From positions 10,756,413 to 10,820,412 of the forward strand of contig NC_061783.1 in assembly GCF_022458985.1 (NCBI RefSeq): a DNA stretch of 64,000 nt, written 5' to 3'. A program made the translations under genes and the position numbers. Positions 1 to 12,351 of this stretch are shown here, piece after piece; position 1 is the stretch's first letter, and every line of letters starts with the position of its first letter. The notes under the pieces are model-generated. The model saw only the letters and a program-made list of their open reading frames with translations, was not told the DNA's origin and made no database searches. The DNA comes from Mugil cephalus (lineage: Eukaryota; Chordata; Actinopteri; Mugiliformes; Mugilidae).

Positions 1-3
1 CAG

Positions 4-24
4 GTGTGTGTGTGTGTGTGTGTG
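4..24. repeat. (GT)n microsatellite
   Basis: A perfect run of about ten GT units at the left edge of the window. It lies in what is probably an intron of the unnamed gene, since a splice acceptor follows at 212-213. Confidence 0.9.
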
Positions 25-213
25 CGACAGGGAGGTGAGAATGTGAAAATGTGAGCTGTTTGATTGCAAGTATCCAACCAAATACACCACCCAACTACAG
101 ATAAAGATGCGATTTGATGGACCTGGAAAGCTGTAAATGCGCGTGATGCTGAAGGAGACATGTTACCGCTATTATTTATCACACAAATCTCACTCTCTCT
201 GCCCCCCCTGCAG

Positions 214-3200
214 TAAGTACCGCACACAGAGCAGCGAGCCACAGACGGACGGCCTCTCGGTTTCCACAACAGCCGACGGCTCACAGCCAAACGTAAGGAA
301 ATTGTGTGACACCCCTCCGCTCGCTCCCCAAGCTCACACTCACAACCTGGCGTACTATGACAACATAATCTGTCAGGTATGCCCCAGCTCTCCTCATGTT
401 TGCTCTTCTCTCTCATTCCAGTTGTTGTTGTTTTTTCCCTCCCTCATCATGTTTGTCCATTTTTCTGTGAATTCCTCATTTCTCATCTCCTCCTCATTGT
501 GTTCAAACCTACGTTGTCTCGAGTAATTATTCCATCTCCCGCACGTAGCCATCTTTATGTTCTTTCACACACCAAACCTTTTAACTCACCTGTTGAAACA
601 TTAGTTTCTGTTTAGGATGTCCGCTCACAGTTGGGAAAACGTGCGGTGCATCTTTGTTTAATGCTTTTTCACACCTACCGATCCCTCCAGAGGCAATCAG
701 CAGCCAGCTATACCTGGGAATATAAACCCAGAAACCCTTATAACCACTTCCAGGTAAGCACAGTGGAGACGTCCACGTTTTGCCTGCAGCAATTTCCCAT
801 CCTGGCTTTGCTTTGAGTCCGCCCACTGTGCAAACCGCTAGATTCCAGACCTCGGCTCTTCATTCGCTCCAAGGCCTCACTTCCTCTGCCTCCTTCCCGC
901 ATCATATCTCCTACCAGCTGTGCTCCATGTTCACTCCAGGTGAAGTGATTAATCACCCCCACCCTCCGCAAAGGCCTCCCTCGGCCGGTTGTTCCCGAGG
1001 CTTCGCGTGTTTACCGCAGCGAGAATAAATAGCGAGCTCCCGCATTTTGCCGCCTCTCTTACCTCTGCCGCTTCCTGAGAAGCTTCCGTGAGGAAATTGA
1101 GCCTCCATTTTGTTCGACCTGCCAGCCCCCCCCCCCCCCCCCCCCCCCCGCAGCTCAAACAACCATTTTAGACCTCCGTGCAGCAGGTTTCCTCCTTTAC
1201 CCGGTTCTCTCCTACAGGTTGTGCATGTAGCGCTGCTGTAAAAGGGCGTTCGATCAGCAGCGGCATGTAAGAGTGCGTGTGAATATGAATGTGTGCTGAA
1301 TGTATTGATGTATTAATGTAAGTTCCTATGTATGGGTGGGGGGTTGCATTTGCGCGCTTGCAGGAAGATTTGTCATGTGTGCCGCTGTTCATCGCTCACA
1401 CGTGCTTGCAAGGACACTGAGGCAATTCACTAGGTTACTGGTGCATCAGGCTCAAAAATCAATGAGGATTCTTCTTAATTGGGGAAGATACAAGCAGAGA
1501 TTAGCCAAAAACAACATACAAGGTCTACAAGATCACCAAGAACATCACATTTAAGCCGCTGACCCAATTGTCCCTCGCGTGAAAGGGCATTTAGTGAGTT
1601 TTTGTCCAGCGGTAGTCGGCGTGGCGGATCAATGGTGTCCCACTTACCGAGCCCGCGACCTTCACATGCCTGTGACATGCCAATAGGCTGACGGCTTGAT
1701 CATGCAGACACAATAGTTTCGCCGCTCACGCCATTTAAATTTAAAGCGGGTCATCACACACGCGGACGGATTCTGAAAATCACACGGTAGCTCTCGATTC
1801 ATTAGCCGCAACGAAGTGAGAAAATATACTACTTTTTTATATACACCACTGCACTCAGAGTTGTGCTGGCATTTCCAGGCAGCGATTATGGACGTGTTTC
1901 CGTGCCTTCCTGATGTTGTAAATGTCAGGTGTAGAGGCTAAAAAGCCCCTGCAGGCGCACGGTCTGCAGTGCGGTGCTTTAAATGTCAAAAGGCCGTTCG
2001 GTATGATTAGCTGTTTAGATAAAGGTCTGAGTGTGCAGGTCCAGCATCAGTCCATACAGTGACATTAAGGGATTATTAACTTCAGCAAGAGGGAGGTTTC
2101 CTGGCAGACGCTCACGCGTTTTGGTTTGGACAGTATGTTTTATTTTATATTATATTAACTTTATGTATGATTTGAAGGTTTTAGGTTTTAATAGCAATTT
2201 CTGAATTTAGTGTGTTAAATGTCACTGATAACTCCTCTGTGGGTCCAGATTGTAATACACATACATTTAAGAAGTTATTTATTTTCCGTGTACATATATA
2301 TGTATATATATGTATACGTACAAGGAGTTTGTCCTGTGAGTCGTCAGCGAGCTCATGGCCCCAAAGCTGCTTCTTTAAACACTAAGCCACAGCTCCCCCA
2401 AGCAGCCAGCCTTAACTACACATAGATTAACTGGAAGAGCGCCTCACATTAACTGTACTATATATATTTTGTACATATTTTGCGACCGTCAGAGCTCAGT
2501 TCGCACTTCCTATTCAGCGACCGAACATGTCGAGATACGATGCCTTTTCTGAAGAGAACATACACAAATTATACACATAAGAGACTCTGTCGCAGGTTGT
2601 TGCAAGTCAAACACGCTTGTCCGTCATTTGTGTGTCCTAAGATGTGTGCCGACCACCGTGTGAAGAGTAACCTAATCTCCCCGCAGGATGAGCCGCAGAA
2701 GCAGGACGACCCGGCGAAGTCCCCCCAAGCCAAGGAGGAAGGGTCCATGAACATCCTCAACTCTCACTCCCCCAAGCACGAGAACAACCGCCCGGCCTCT
2801 GTCCACCACGACCACGGCCTCACCCCTAACAACACAGAGGAAAACGCCGAGGTAAACACGCTCCAGAACAACCTGGTATAATGTCACCACCTGTAACAGG
2901 GGTGCACAAAAAAAAAAAAAAAATTAAGAAAAAAACAAACAAAAAAACAAAGCTCTGAGGCTGACAACTGTGCAAAGTGCACGCCGTGTATTTCTAACAG
3001 TTTGATAAGATCGAGTTTAAGCACAAGATGAATTTAAAAGTTACAACTTGAGAAGCACAGTAGTCCTGTTTACAAGGCCGCCATGCCAACACTGATAACA
3101 TAGTGGCACCGCTGGCTCCTTCCTTCCCTCTGTCTGCCTCTCACGCTGGACTAAAACCTCTGGCTTGGAGCAACCTTCCTCTCTGCTGACGCCCCTGCCT

Positions 3201-3292
3201 TGGCCTTTGGCCAATGAACTCCTTCATTGTCTCCTCTCCTGTATCCCCCGCGCTCTCCCCTCGCCTCCGCCTGCCCCCCCTCCCCCGCCTTA

Positions 3293-3330
<38 letters not shown>

Positions 3331-5629
3331 TTCTCTCTCTCGCTCTCTGCCCGCATGCATTGGTGTTTATCAAGCGAAAAAGTGTCTGAAAATATTTGCA
3401 AGCGAAGTACGTGGAATTCAAGTGAATCTGTATTTGCGAAAAAATATTCATGTTTGACATTGCTAATAAGTGGATATGTCTAGATTACATGAGGTCAAAG
3501 TAACTGCTTGGAGTTGATATTTGAATCTATATACATATATTACACACGCTGTGTCTTGGTTTTCAATGTGATTTCTAATACTTTAATGTACTTGAGATTC
3601 TTTTGTACTTTTTTGGGTATACATGGAGAATTACAGTTCACAGTTGTTGGAATAAATCTTTTTAATTTTATACGGCTTGTCCCTGTGTGTTGCTATGAGC
3701 TCCACTTTCCCACCCCCCTCTGTGTCTCTCTCCGCGTCTCTTCCTTTCTCTGCATGTCTGCTCATGATGAAGCTAACCGCCGCCCAACTGCTCTCATGCT
3801 AATAATAACCGAGCGCACGTCTGACCCTGCTTTTGTGCTACAGTAGGCTGCTCGCTGGCTGTGCCACGCTCACGGTGGGGCTCATTCAGAACCACGGACA
3901 GCTCCGCGAAATGCACGGAAACCGCAACAGAAGCTTGAAATTTCACATTATAAACCTAACATCTATTTAATTGTAGAGGGTTTCTTGAATTAAGTCATAT
4001 TCAGAAAAAATTAAAATAAAATAATTTATTCTAGATAATGAGTTATAATCTATTCCCTCCTGGGTTAAATATTAAATTCACAGAATGGACTTGAATGTTA
4101 AAATATCCTTTACTAAGAAATATATGGATTTTTCTTTGTTTGTTTTTTGCTCAAATTCCAGTCTTTAATTTGAATCGTATTAGAGGCTTGTGGCCCATCG
4201 TTGTTAGCAGTCAAGCCCAAGAGAAGTAACCTTTTCTAATAGATTACTGAGATATTTTGTGAATTATTTAGAGCTACGTCTCCAGTATGAACATGAATTA
4301 TCATTCAAGAGCAGTTCCAATAGATAGATGCTTAACTGGCTATTAATAGTGGTTTATATGATATCGCATATAGAGAATTATCATCTATCTAAAGTTTCCT
4401 CCGGGTCTTCGAAGCTTTGTCTGGTCTTTCAGTCAATTGTTTTGATTTTCTAATCCTCAACCGTACCGCCATGCCTTCGCTCGACAAAAACCGACAGTGA
4501 TTTCTAGACATTTCCTCCAGGAGAGTAAACACAGAGCTAATAAAAAGAGCGTCAATATACACCCATCGACCACAACATTAAAACCCCCTGTCTAATATCA
4601 CTGACATGTGGACACGGGCCTTCTGAGGACGTTGGTGGGGGGGGCCTGTGGGACCTGTGGAATGAGGGGAGGGCCTGGTCAGCAACGACATTTAGGTGGG
4701 ATATACGTGTCTAAATAACAGCTATGGGAATACCGACATTGGTATTGGTTTTAATGTTGTGGCTCATCTGTGCACATGCTCCAGACGTATCTGTATCTGC
4801 TATATTTGCAAATAGCCGGTGGTTTGTTAAAAACTCCTTATCGCAGCTTTGAGGTATCCCGTCTGTTCCTGTGTATCACAAGTCACTCATGTCTTCATCT
4901 GTCTGTGTGCATTTATTTCATCACTTTTCCTTTGTTGCTCTCCCTACATTGTTGCACCATTCTCCACTTGCTGCATTCCCATGTCAGGATGGAGTCACTA
5001 TTGGCCTGGAAGTGCTACTCCCCAAAGACGCCAAGCTCCACCCGGAGGCCAACCCGCCCCTCCAGTATGACGTCTTCCTCTACAAATACGCCAACAATGG
5101 AGACACCACCTCTCCCAGCCAAGGCCCTACTTCTCACTCCAACTCTTACGCCGCCTCTCACCCCGTTTCTAAATCACCCAAAACACCTAAGACGCCCAAG
5201 TCACCCAAAACACCCAAGACGTCCAAGTCGCCCAAACACAAGAAGGAGCGTTCGCCCAGTAACCGTGAACCCTTGTCCGCGAGGCACTCCTCACCCGCCC
5301 GTCACCACTCACCCGGTCGTCATCATTCCCCAAGTCGTCACTCCGCCCCTGGTTGTTACTCTTCCCCCCCCACCTGTCATCCCTCCACCCACCACTCCCC
5401 CTCCCAGTACAAATGCATGGCCTCCTGCTCATCCACCCCTCCTCAGCTGCGCAGACCCCGGGGCCGGTGTCCTGGTCCGGGCTCGTCGCACCCGGGGACC
5501 GGCGGAGAGTACCAGCACGGGCACATTTATCCATCCCCCTCATCCCCTCATCTTACCCAGCCTCCTCCATCACCGTCCACGGTGAAGTACAGCCCGGTCA
5601 GCACCCGGTCCCTGCCTCCGCTCTGCTGA
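214..5629 (+). CDS. 3' part of an unidentified gene with a KTP/KSP- and RHSP-repeat tail
   Basis: I do not recognise this gene; its 5' part lies outside the window. Four exons can be supported: 214-376 (or 214-292, because a strong GTAAGG donor lies at 293), 691-753, 2687-2851 and 4988-5629. All have AG acceptors and GT donors, and every internal junction is phase 0, so one frame runs through to the TGA at 5627-5629. The product is hydrophilic with no membrane segment in view. The third exon is acidic/basic and Asn/His-rich (GSMNILNSHSPKHENN). The last exon starts DGVTIGLEVLLPKDAKLHPE, then has Lys-Thr-Pro/Lys-Ser-Pro repeats (about 5170-5240) and Arg-His-His-Ser-Pro repeats (about 5277-5345). 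Repeat units differ almost only at third codon positions (AAA/AAG, ACA/ACG, CCT/CCC, TCA/TCG), which strongly supports this reading frame. It could be the cytoplasmic tail of a neuronal membrane protein or a nuclear protein; I cannot tell. Confidence 0.6.
754..2686 (+). other. Intron of the unidentified gene
   Basis: No coding exon is convincing between the two supported exons. It holds a 24-base poly-C run and AT-rich stretches. Short open frames here (for example 1336-1554) lack splice context or any recognisable family match. Confidence 0.45.
1126..1149. repeat. Poly-C homopolymer (24 C)
   Basis: An uninterrupted run of 24 cytosines on the + strand. Such runs are rare and are prone to length errors in sequencing. 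It makes Gly-rich shadow frames on the opposite strand that should not be read as genes. Confidence 0.9.
3294..3345. repeat. (CT)n microsatellite
   Basis: A nearly perfect CT dinucleotide tract, interrupted by ATTT and CG near its right end, inside an intron. It produces Ser-Leu repeat shadow frames on the + strand and Arg-Glu ones on the - strand. Confidence 0.9.
4556..4776. mobile_element. Tc1/mariner-like MITE with terminal inverted repeats
   Basis: About 220 bp bounded by matching inverted ends. The left end contains CCACAACATTAAAACC (4570-4585) and the right end GGTTTTAATGTTGTGG (4747-4762). I recognise these termini as the widespread fish Tc1-like element whose ends read roughly TACACCGATCAGCCACAACA. 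The interior does not encode transposase, so this is a non-autonomous, internally deleted copy in the last intron of the left-edge gene. Confidence 0.75.
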
Positions 5630-6250
5630 CCAGGCCCTCACACAGTCCAGCCCGTCATCTGTACATCCAAATGCACAAACATCTGTCACGTTCTAATCCA
5701 TCCAGTGATTTGACCATCAGGCTCTAACCTTCTTTTTTTAAAAAAAAAAAAAAAATAGTGATTTATAGACCTCTTATCCATCTGTTCATCGTTGCACACT
5801 GGCTGATAACTTTTACACCCAAAGGACGAGGACAACATCTGGTCGTGGTCCGGAAAACTGGAACTGGGACACCTCTGCTCATACCACTTACTCTGAAATC
5901 CAAACACACACACAAAGAAAATAATCACTGTGTAGTCGCTGCAGTCACACGTTCGCGACGTTTTTGTACACTACAACCTCTCAAAACTCAGGTTTCTTCT
6001 CACTCAAGCACAAAACAAACCCTGCAAATTTCTTGTAAGCACACTTTCCTAGCATGGTGCCAATGTCAGCGACAGCTGAGGATCTTGTTCATAAAGTTTT
6101 CTTAGAGTTTTATAGTGATGTTATCGACTGTTTCTATAAAAATCTTTTGCTATTCATTGTGAACAGTTATTTCATGTTTTCATAGGCTTTTTTTGTATAT
6201 TTTTTTCATGTTTCTAATCCTCAATAAATAGATTATACAACAAAAACTGC
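5630..6250 (+). other. 3' UTR of the unidentified gene with polyadenylation signal
   Basis: AT-rich sequence following the TGA at 5627-5629. A consensus AATAAA lies at 6223-6228, so the transcript probably ends near 6,245. It contains an A-tract near 5740-5755. Confidence 0.6.
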
Positions 6251-6555
6251 AGCACTGTGTTCTGGAGATAAAGACTGCTGAGGAAGAGCAACCACAAAAG
6301 AGACAGCAAGTGGAGGATTTCATTGCCTGGTGCACGGGTTGAAAAGAGTTGACGGAGTCTGCTGCCTCCTAGTGGACAACGCGATCATTGCATTTTTTTA
6401 AAAAAACGTAACTATCCCTTGAATCATATGATACAACCACTAACGTAATAGTTAGGCTCTTTATAATCATAAATGTTTTATATATTTTCATATTTTATTT
6501 ACATTGAACACTATACTACTATCTTGCTATACCCTGAGGGAAATACAACATAGTG

Positions 6556-6638
<83 letters not shown>
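6556..6638. repeat. (TAGA)n tetranucleotide microsatellite
   Basis: About 20 uninterrupted TAGA units. The same motif recurs at 40179-40270. Confidence 0.95.
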
Positions 6639-9600
6639 TACCAGTTGAAGTACATTTACCAAAATAAAACAAACAAGCTTGAGTTTATTCATATACTTTC
6701 ATTCAGTACGGACGTCGAGTGGAAAGTTTATGAGAATTTTTTATGAGAAGTGCCTCCTGTGCTGGATTGTATTTCTCTCAGAGTGTTACTGTCGTATTAA
6801 TAATGTGAGGTTAGTACCTCTTTAATGCTCAGGATGCGAATCCACTCATCTCCAGCATCAGGCACTTCTGCTTCTTTAGATGACTCAAATTAAACATCTT
6901 CTTCCACAATGTGACCTCTTCGGCGGCGGTGGTTAACAGCTGTAGGCTGCAGCGGCTCAGCTCTTCTGTTCTCTGATTTTTTTTTCTCCCCCCCCCCCTG
7001 GATAATAAAAAGGACCTTCAGGTTCCAGATGGAAAAGGTGAAGGTTAAGTTATCCTGCTGTTCTCGTTCATCAGAAATAGTCTGCTTGGAGGGGAAAAGA
7101 GTAACTGACGAGTGTCTGTGTTTCTTACTGACACTCGGCTCTCTGCTGTTCCACACCACCGTGTGTCCTCCATATGTCCTCAATTGTCTTTTTTTATCTG
7201 CTGATATACTGAGTTTTTTTTCCCCCAAAAGGGACTCATTTTAAAGAACTTTTCTTCTTGTCTTACATGTTGGCACATTACAACATATGGAAGGAAATTA
7301 CTCAAATCAGCATCTGTAAAGCAAAGCTAAAACGAAGGCATTTGGACTTTTTGGGGTTTCATCTTTCACCCAAGTGGCTTCCATGAAAAAGCAGAAACCG
7401 ACCCTTTTTAAATCAGAATTACATGCTCTAGTTCATCAAACGGCCTTTCAGGTGGGCAACGTCCACGGATACAACAAATAAAAAGAACAAACGCCTCCAA
7501 CAAGTCATTTAGAGCAGAAGAAGCTGCTGGAATTAGAGGTGTAACGTCTTCAAAAAGCTTAAATAATCCATTTGCCTTTGTTTTAGTTATGCAAGCTGTG
7601 CAGTTGGGTTAGATGGTTAAGTCCGTGTTTGTGTTCTTCTTCTCTCTGTCATAATACATCACTGTCCTATCCTGTAAATTATACTGAGACAACTTAAACT
7701 GATGTTAGGTTCATTAACAAGTCTCCATACTATATCTTCCAGAAGTACAGTAAGATACTTTACTGGAAACAAGGCATTCAAGGAAGAACGGTGAATACAA
7801 AAATAAAATAAAAATAACCCCAGAATTCTCCAGGAGATACTCCTTGTACAAGGGTTATTGTATTACTGCCAGCTCTCCATTTCACACCCCAAAGCTCTGA
7901 CCTTAGACGGCCTGCAGTCAGCGCTAATCCGCAACACACTGAAGTGTCTGTCTGTCTGCAAACTCTGCCCCTATTATCGTAGCAGGGTGTATATTTTGAG
8001 GTCAGTCGAGTGATGATTTCTCTGCGTGTCTTGATTAGAGTGCAGTTCCAAAGAGTGATCGGTTGGGAGGGGAGGAGGCACTTTTCCCCATCCTGTTTCC
8101 GTCCTGTCAGAGGAGGCCGGCTGTCACAGGCCGACGCAGGAGCCTGTCAGCGAAACAAAGACTCCTTCAAAATAACCTCTCAAGCTTGTGAGCCTCACAG
8201 AACGGGCCTTTGAAATATTTAGGGGATACAAAGCAGCCGTTCGTGAATGCTCAGAAGTCATTTTGTGCTCCCTCCTCATCGCGCCTCCTCGCAGAAGCTT
8301 AATCAGCATTCTATACGCAGAAATACAACTCGCTCTTGGGGGAAATCTAAGCTTTTTTGTGCACTGAACTCCTTTGAGACGTTACCTAGCACTACCTCCT
8401 CCTCCTCCTCCTCCGCCTCCTCCTCCAGCATGCCCCACTTCTCTCTGCCAGCGTGTGCAGCTCCTTCATGAACCACTGAGCGGCAGCGCCGGCCCACGGT
8501 CCCGGCCCTGCGCGGCTCCTGTAGGCACAGATAAGAACCACTGGCACTTTGAAACCGCTGATCTGCATCTTCATTTGCATTCACTGCATGTCAACCGGGG
8601 GGGAAATGTTATCATGTAGATATCGAGGTGATCTCTGGTGATCAACGCGGAGCTCTGCCAGAGGGTCTGGGCTAGTGCTCCATCATGTGTGCGTGTGTGT
8701 GGATACTTTGTGCTCTGCAGTTATTGCTGTGCCGGCCTGATCAGATGATATGTCAGCAGACTGTAAGTGTAGATTGTGCATTTGGGCATGTGGCAGACAC
8801 TTCAGATTATTGCCTTTTGGCAGCATCGTCACTGCCTCTTTAAGTGAGGCTCTAAAGTATTTTTTTGCTGACCCAAAACAGATGCAGTTCTCCCTGTCTT
8901 GCTGTAACTGTGCCCACCCTCCTGTACGCACTGCACACACACACACACACACACCCACACACTCACAATAAGACGAGCACATGCCCATCTCCTGAGATGC
9001 TCTGGCTGCAGATGAAAGTATTTCCATATAATGAGTAGACCACAATGCACTGAATTGACTGCTTTCTTCCCCACAACCAAATTGATTTTTTAATCATTTC
9101 TGACAAAAGCTTCGAATCACCTGTCTGTTTACCCGCCCCGAAAAATAAAGTGATGAGAAATTGGAGTTCTCTCTTTTTTTAAAAAAATAACAAAAACAAA
9201 ACAAAACACTTTTCCCCCTCCATCAGTCTTGTCTTCAAAGGCGGACAATTTAGAGAATCACGCACAGCTAACGCGTCCTTTGTCCACACACAAAAAAACG
9301 AGGCACCGGGCTCAGTTTACTATATGTGGTTTTCGGGTTTTTTAAAAAAAAAAAAAAAAACGACACGAGCCCCCACAATGTCATGGAAAACTCGGCGTCT
9401 TTCTTCCTCTCTTTGTGCCGGCGCCTTTGTGCCCGCTCGTCTCGGCGTGTCAGGCTGAATGGCGTTCCATTCAGGAGGGAGAAATGTCATCACTTTTTTT
9501 TTTTTATGTGCATTCACTGGCCGTGCGAGGGGAATGACAACATAAAGTGTAATTTTCGGCCAAATCACAAAAGCGCGTCCGGTAAATGTGGGCATTTTAA

Positions 9601-11834
9601 GTCTCTGCGTGGTGGCGCACAGTTCTCTCTTTGAGGAGCACAAACTAAATCCTCTCCACCTCCATTGTGACGGACGGGGCGACGGCAGCGGCGCGAGCTG
9701 CTCACGCCTCCAACAAAAGGTTGTTTTATATGTATGTATGTGTGTGATTTCCAGTGCTGTACGGCATGACATTTCCTCCCTTGTAATGATGAATGTTAGC
9801 ATGAATATGCACCAGTTCACCAGATTTGCTCAGAAAAGACCTTCTATTTAACCTGCTTTGGGTCTTTTGTCGAATACAGAAACTTAAAATACCACTTCCT
9901 TCATCCTTTTATGCGCACTCACACTCACTGTAGATAATGTCACAGATTAACCTCGCCCACAAGTGTCAAAGTCAGACCGGGCGCCGATCTTGAACTTCTC
10001 CCAAGCTCAACTTTCGCTCCTTTCTCCTCACCCTCTCCCATTTCTCCCCCTTTTGCCGCTGCCATTGTCTTTTTTTCCACCCTCAGCTGCATCCCTCTCC
10101 CTTAAACCACGTCTCCCTCCCCCCTTTCCTCCCTCGGCCCCTTCTCACTCAGCTTCCGTATTGATTTACTCGATATCCCGCCGGCACATTCTTGTGGCGA
10201 AGGTTTCCGGCTGAAAAACCGCTGACATTTAGCTCTGGGTGACGTCTCGTTTAAGGTGCCACAAAATATATGTTGTTACAGGTTAAGAGAAGGAAAAAAA
10301 AAAAAAGGGACGACCGCAGACGTCTCAACATGGCTCGGGCGTCTGAGAGCTGAAGGCCTGAGCGCTTTTGAACGCAACTCTGCCCCCAAACTTTTCCTTC
10401 TGCTTGATCCTCGTTACCACGGAGGATCTTCGGTGGCCTTTAATTGCAGGGAGAAAATTAGCTTTTGTAAGGTCATGTAAGTAGAAGCAAACACACACAC
10501 ACACACAAAACATATCTGAAGGCAGGATATAGGAGCACCTGTGGAGAGGAAGGTGGGGACCCAAAGGCTGCACCCTGCTCTCGCCCAGTGGTGCTGGAAG
10601 GAAGGAACCCAAATTTACCAACGCGGGTGGGAGGCCCTCAGCACAAACACACACACATACACACTCCAGAGACGCAGGTGCGCACAATTGGGAGTGGCCC
10701 TCCGCAGCAGGACCGCCAGCGGAGCGGCTTAGAGGGATGTGTTGTGGGTGAGCATGCGAAATCATTTGCATCTTCTCCATTTCCCCATTTAGCCACGGCC
10801 AGCCTCTTATTGGATTAAACTGTGATGAGCTCAACTATCCCCCGTCCAGCGACGTGGGGCCGCAGTGTCGGAGTAAAAGCGGGGGAGAGATTCATTCTCA
10901 CTTCTTTTAATCGAGCTTAAACACGTTAGAGCGTCGCTGCCCACCGATACGAGTCAAATTAAATCGACATCCTCTCCTCTGGTTTACTGACTCTTCGCTC
11001 CCGTCACTGTCTGGCTGAGAGAGTTAATGTGTTCAAGAGCCAGCTGTCCCTCAAATAACACACTCAATAATTCATACAGCAAGGCACACACAAACACACA
11101 CACACACACACTGTGCCGCGTGCGTGTGTGTTGGTGATTTCATGTGTCGAGAGATGCAGGTCAGCTCCACGCTTTGTCTGTAAACTTGGCAGCGAGGAAG
11201 TAGCACCATAAGAGCTGATCGGAAGGAGAATCTCTGCTCGCTAAGCAGGCTTTAAAAGAGATGTGCGAGCGCGATAAAAGTGAGCTTGTGCGCGTATGTG
11301 TGTGTCCTCTTTACTAATGGAAATCAGACCTCTCGTGTGTCGAGCCAGCAGAAGTGGAGCAGCAGATCCATCATGTCAAAATCGCAGGCCGACCTTCCCA
11401 CAGACACAGCTTCCCCCAACCCAAAAAAAAAAGGTTCAGATTCAGCCCGAACTGGGCCAGCTTTTTAATTAGCCGATGCATTTAGAAATCGTTGCTGGTT
11501 AGCGTTTAAGTGTCCAGATTTGCAATCTTGTGTTTTTAACTCTTGAACGGCGACTCTGGGTGGACTCTGGCGCAGAAACTTGCACATGCTGCTTTTAAAG
11601 CGTTGCCACTTTCCACTTTTCTGACTCATCAGCTGCTTTTAATTCTTTCGGTGAAGTTCCGGTGAGGCTGGAGTTCAGTGCTAGTCACAACAAATTAGGT
11701 AAATTGTCACTCTAAAGTGGTCAGATTCTGAATGCCTTACGTTTTGGAGTGTGATGTAATGATGTGAGTTTGGATCCTGCAAACTCCTCAGGGTATCTGA
11801 GTGATTTATCAGACCTAGCATGCACATGGATGTT

Positions 11835-12350
11835 AGTTACTGAAAAGGCTGGTGATGGTGGTCGGCTCTGTCCTGGACTGCTCTCTGGACTCCATCGAGG
11901 AGGTCGGTGAGAGGAGGATGTTGGCCGAACGGACATCAGTCATGGACAACCCCTCTCACCCAAGGCTTCTGACTGTAAGGGAGCTAAGCAGCTCCTTCAG
12001 CAGCAGACTGCTGCATCCACGCTGCAAGAAGGAACACTGCCGCAGGTCCTTCATCCCGACTGCCATCAGGCTGTACAACACCCGAGACCGTCTTTGTGTT
12101 TTGTCCTTTTTTACATATTCTTTTGCACAATAATCTACTTTTTTTGCACTGCGTATCTTGCACCAATTACCTCGACGTCCACGTTCACTATCCTAGCAAA
12201 AAGATTATATCCCAATTTTTGAGATTGAGTCAGAGTCAGAGTGCTGTATATTCTCGTATATTTTGCACTCTTTCAAATTTGATACAGTCTTTTATTGTTT
12301 TTGTTTTGGCATATATTTCAGACCTAATTCTGCACCACTGTGACAAATGA
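11835..12350 (+). mobile_element. 3' end of a non-LTR retrotransposon (LINE) ORF2, degenerate
   Basis: In the frame open at 11852-12133 the peptide contains CRRSFIPTAIRLYN, preceded by a His-Pro and Ser/Leu-rich stretch. This is typical of the extreme C-terminus of fish LINE reverse-transcriptase ORFs. An AT-rich 3' region follows. The element is 5'-truncated: no reverse-transcriptase core is present. The exact clade (Rex/RTE/L2-type) cannot be decided from this fragment. Confidence 0.6.
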
Positions 12351-12351
12351 A

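Larger units (their letters stand above)
2852..4987 (+). other. Intron of the unidentified gene carrying repeats
   Basis: Between the third and fourth supported exons. It contains an A-rich patch (2909-2950), a (CT)n tract and a Tc1-like MITE. If the donor at 2852 is not used, the frame continues ten more codons to a TAA at 2879-2881, which would give a short alternative C-terminus. I see no polyadenylation signal close to that stop. Confidence 0.5.

Noticed and set aside
949-1162. Gly-rich - strand open frames
   Set aside because: Created by the poly-C homopolymer read on the other strand.
4770-5585. 271-aa Pro/Thr-rich frame as the main product of the last exon of the left gene
   Set aside because: Splice phase and third-position variation between repeat units support the other frame; kept only as a finding.
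6556-6638. Regular repeat that could suggest a CRISPR-like array
   Set aside because: It is a pure 4-base tandem repeat without unique spacers, in a vertebrate genome; it is a microsatellite.
8303-8584. - strand open frame with a Glu-rich run, and matching + strand Pro/Ser frames
   Set aside because: Product of the CTC/GAG trinucleotide repeat at 8396-8425; no splice context or family match.
9320-9820. 166-aa - strand open frame
   Set aside because: Contains Lys and Phe homopolymer runs from poly-A/T stretches and has no family resemblance.
10325-10834. 169-aa - strand open frame
   Set aside because: It crosses two (CA)n tracts that give Cys-Val runs, and shows no recognisable domain or exon signals.
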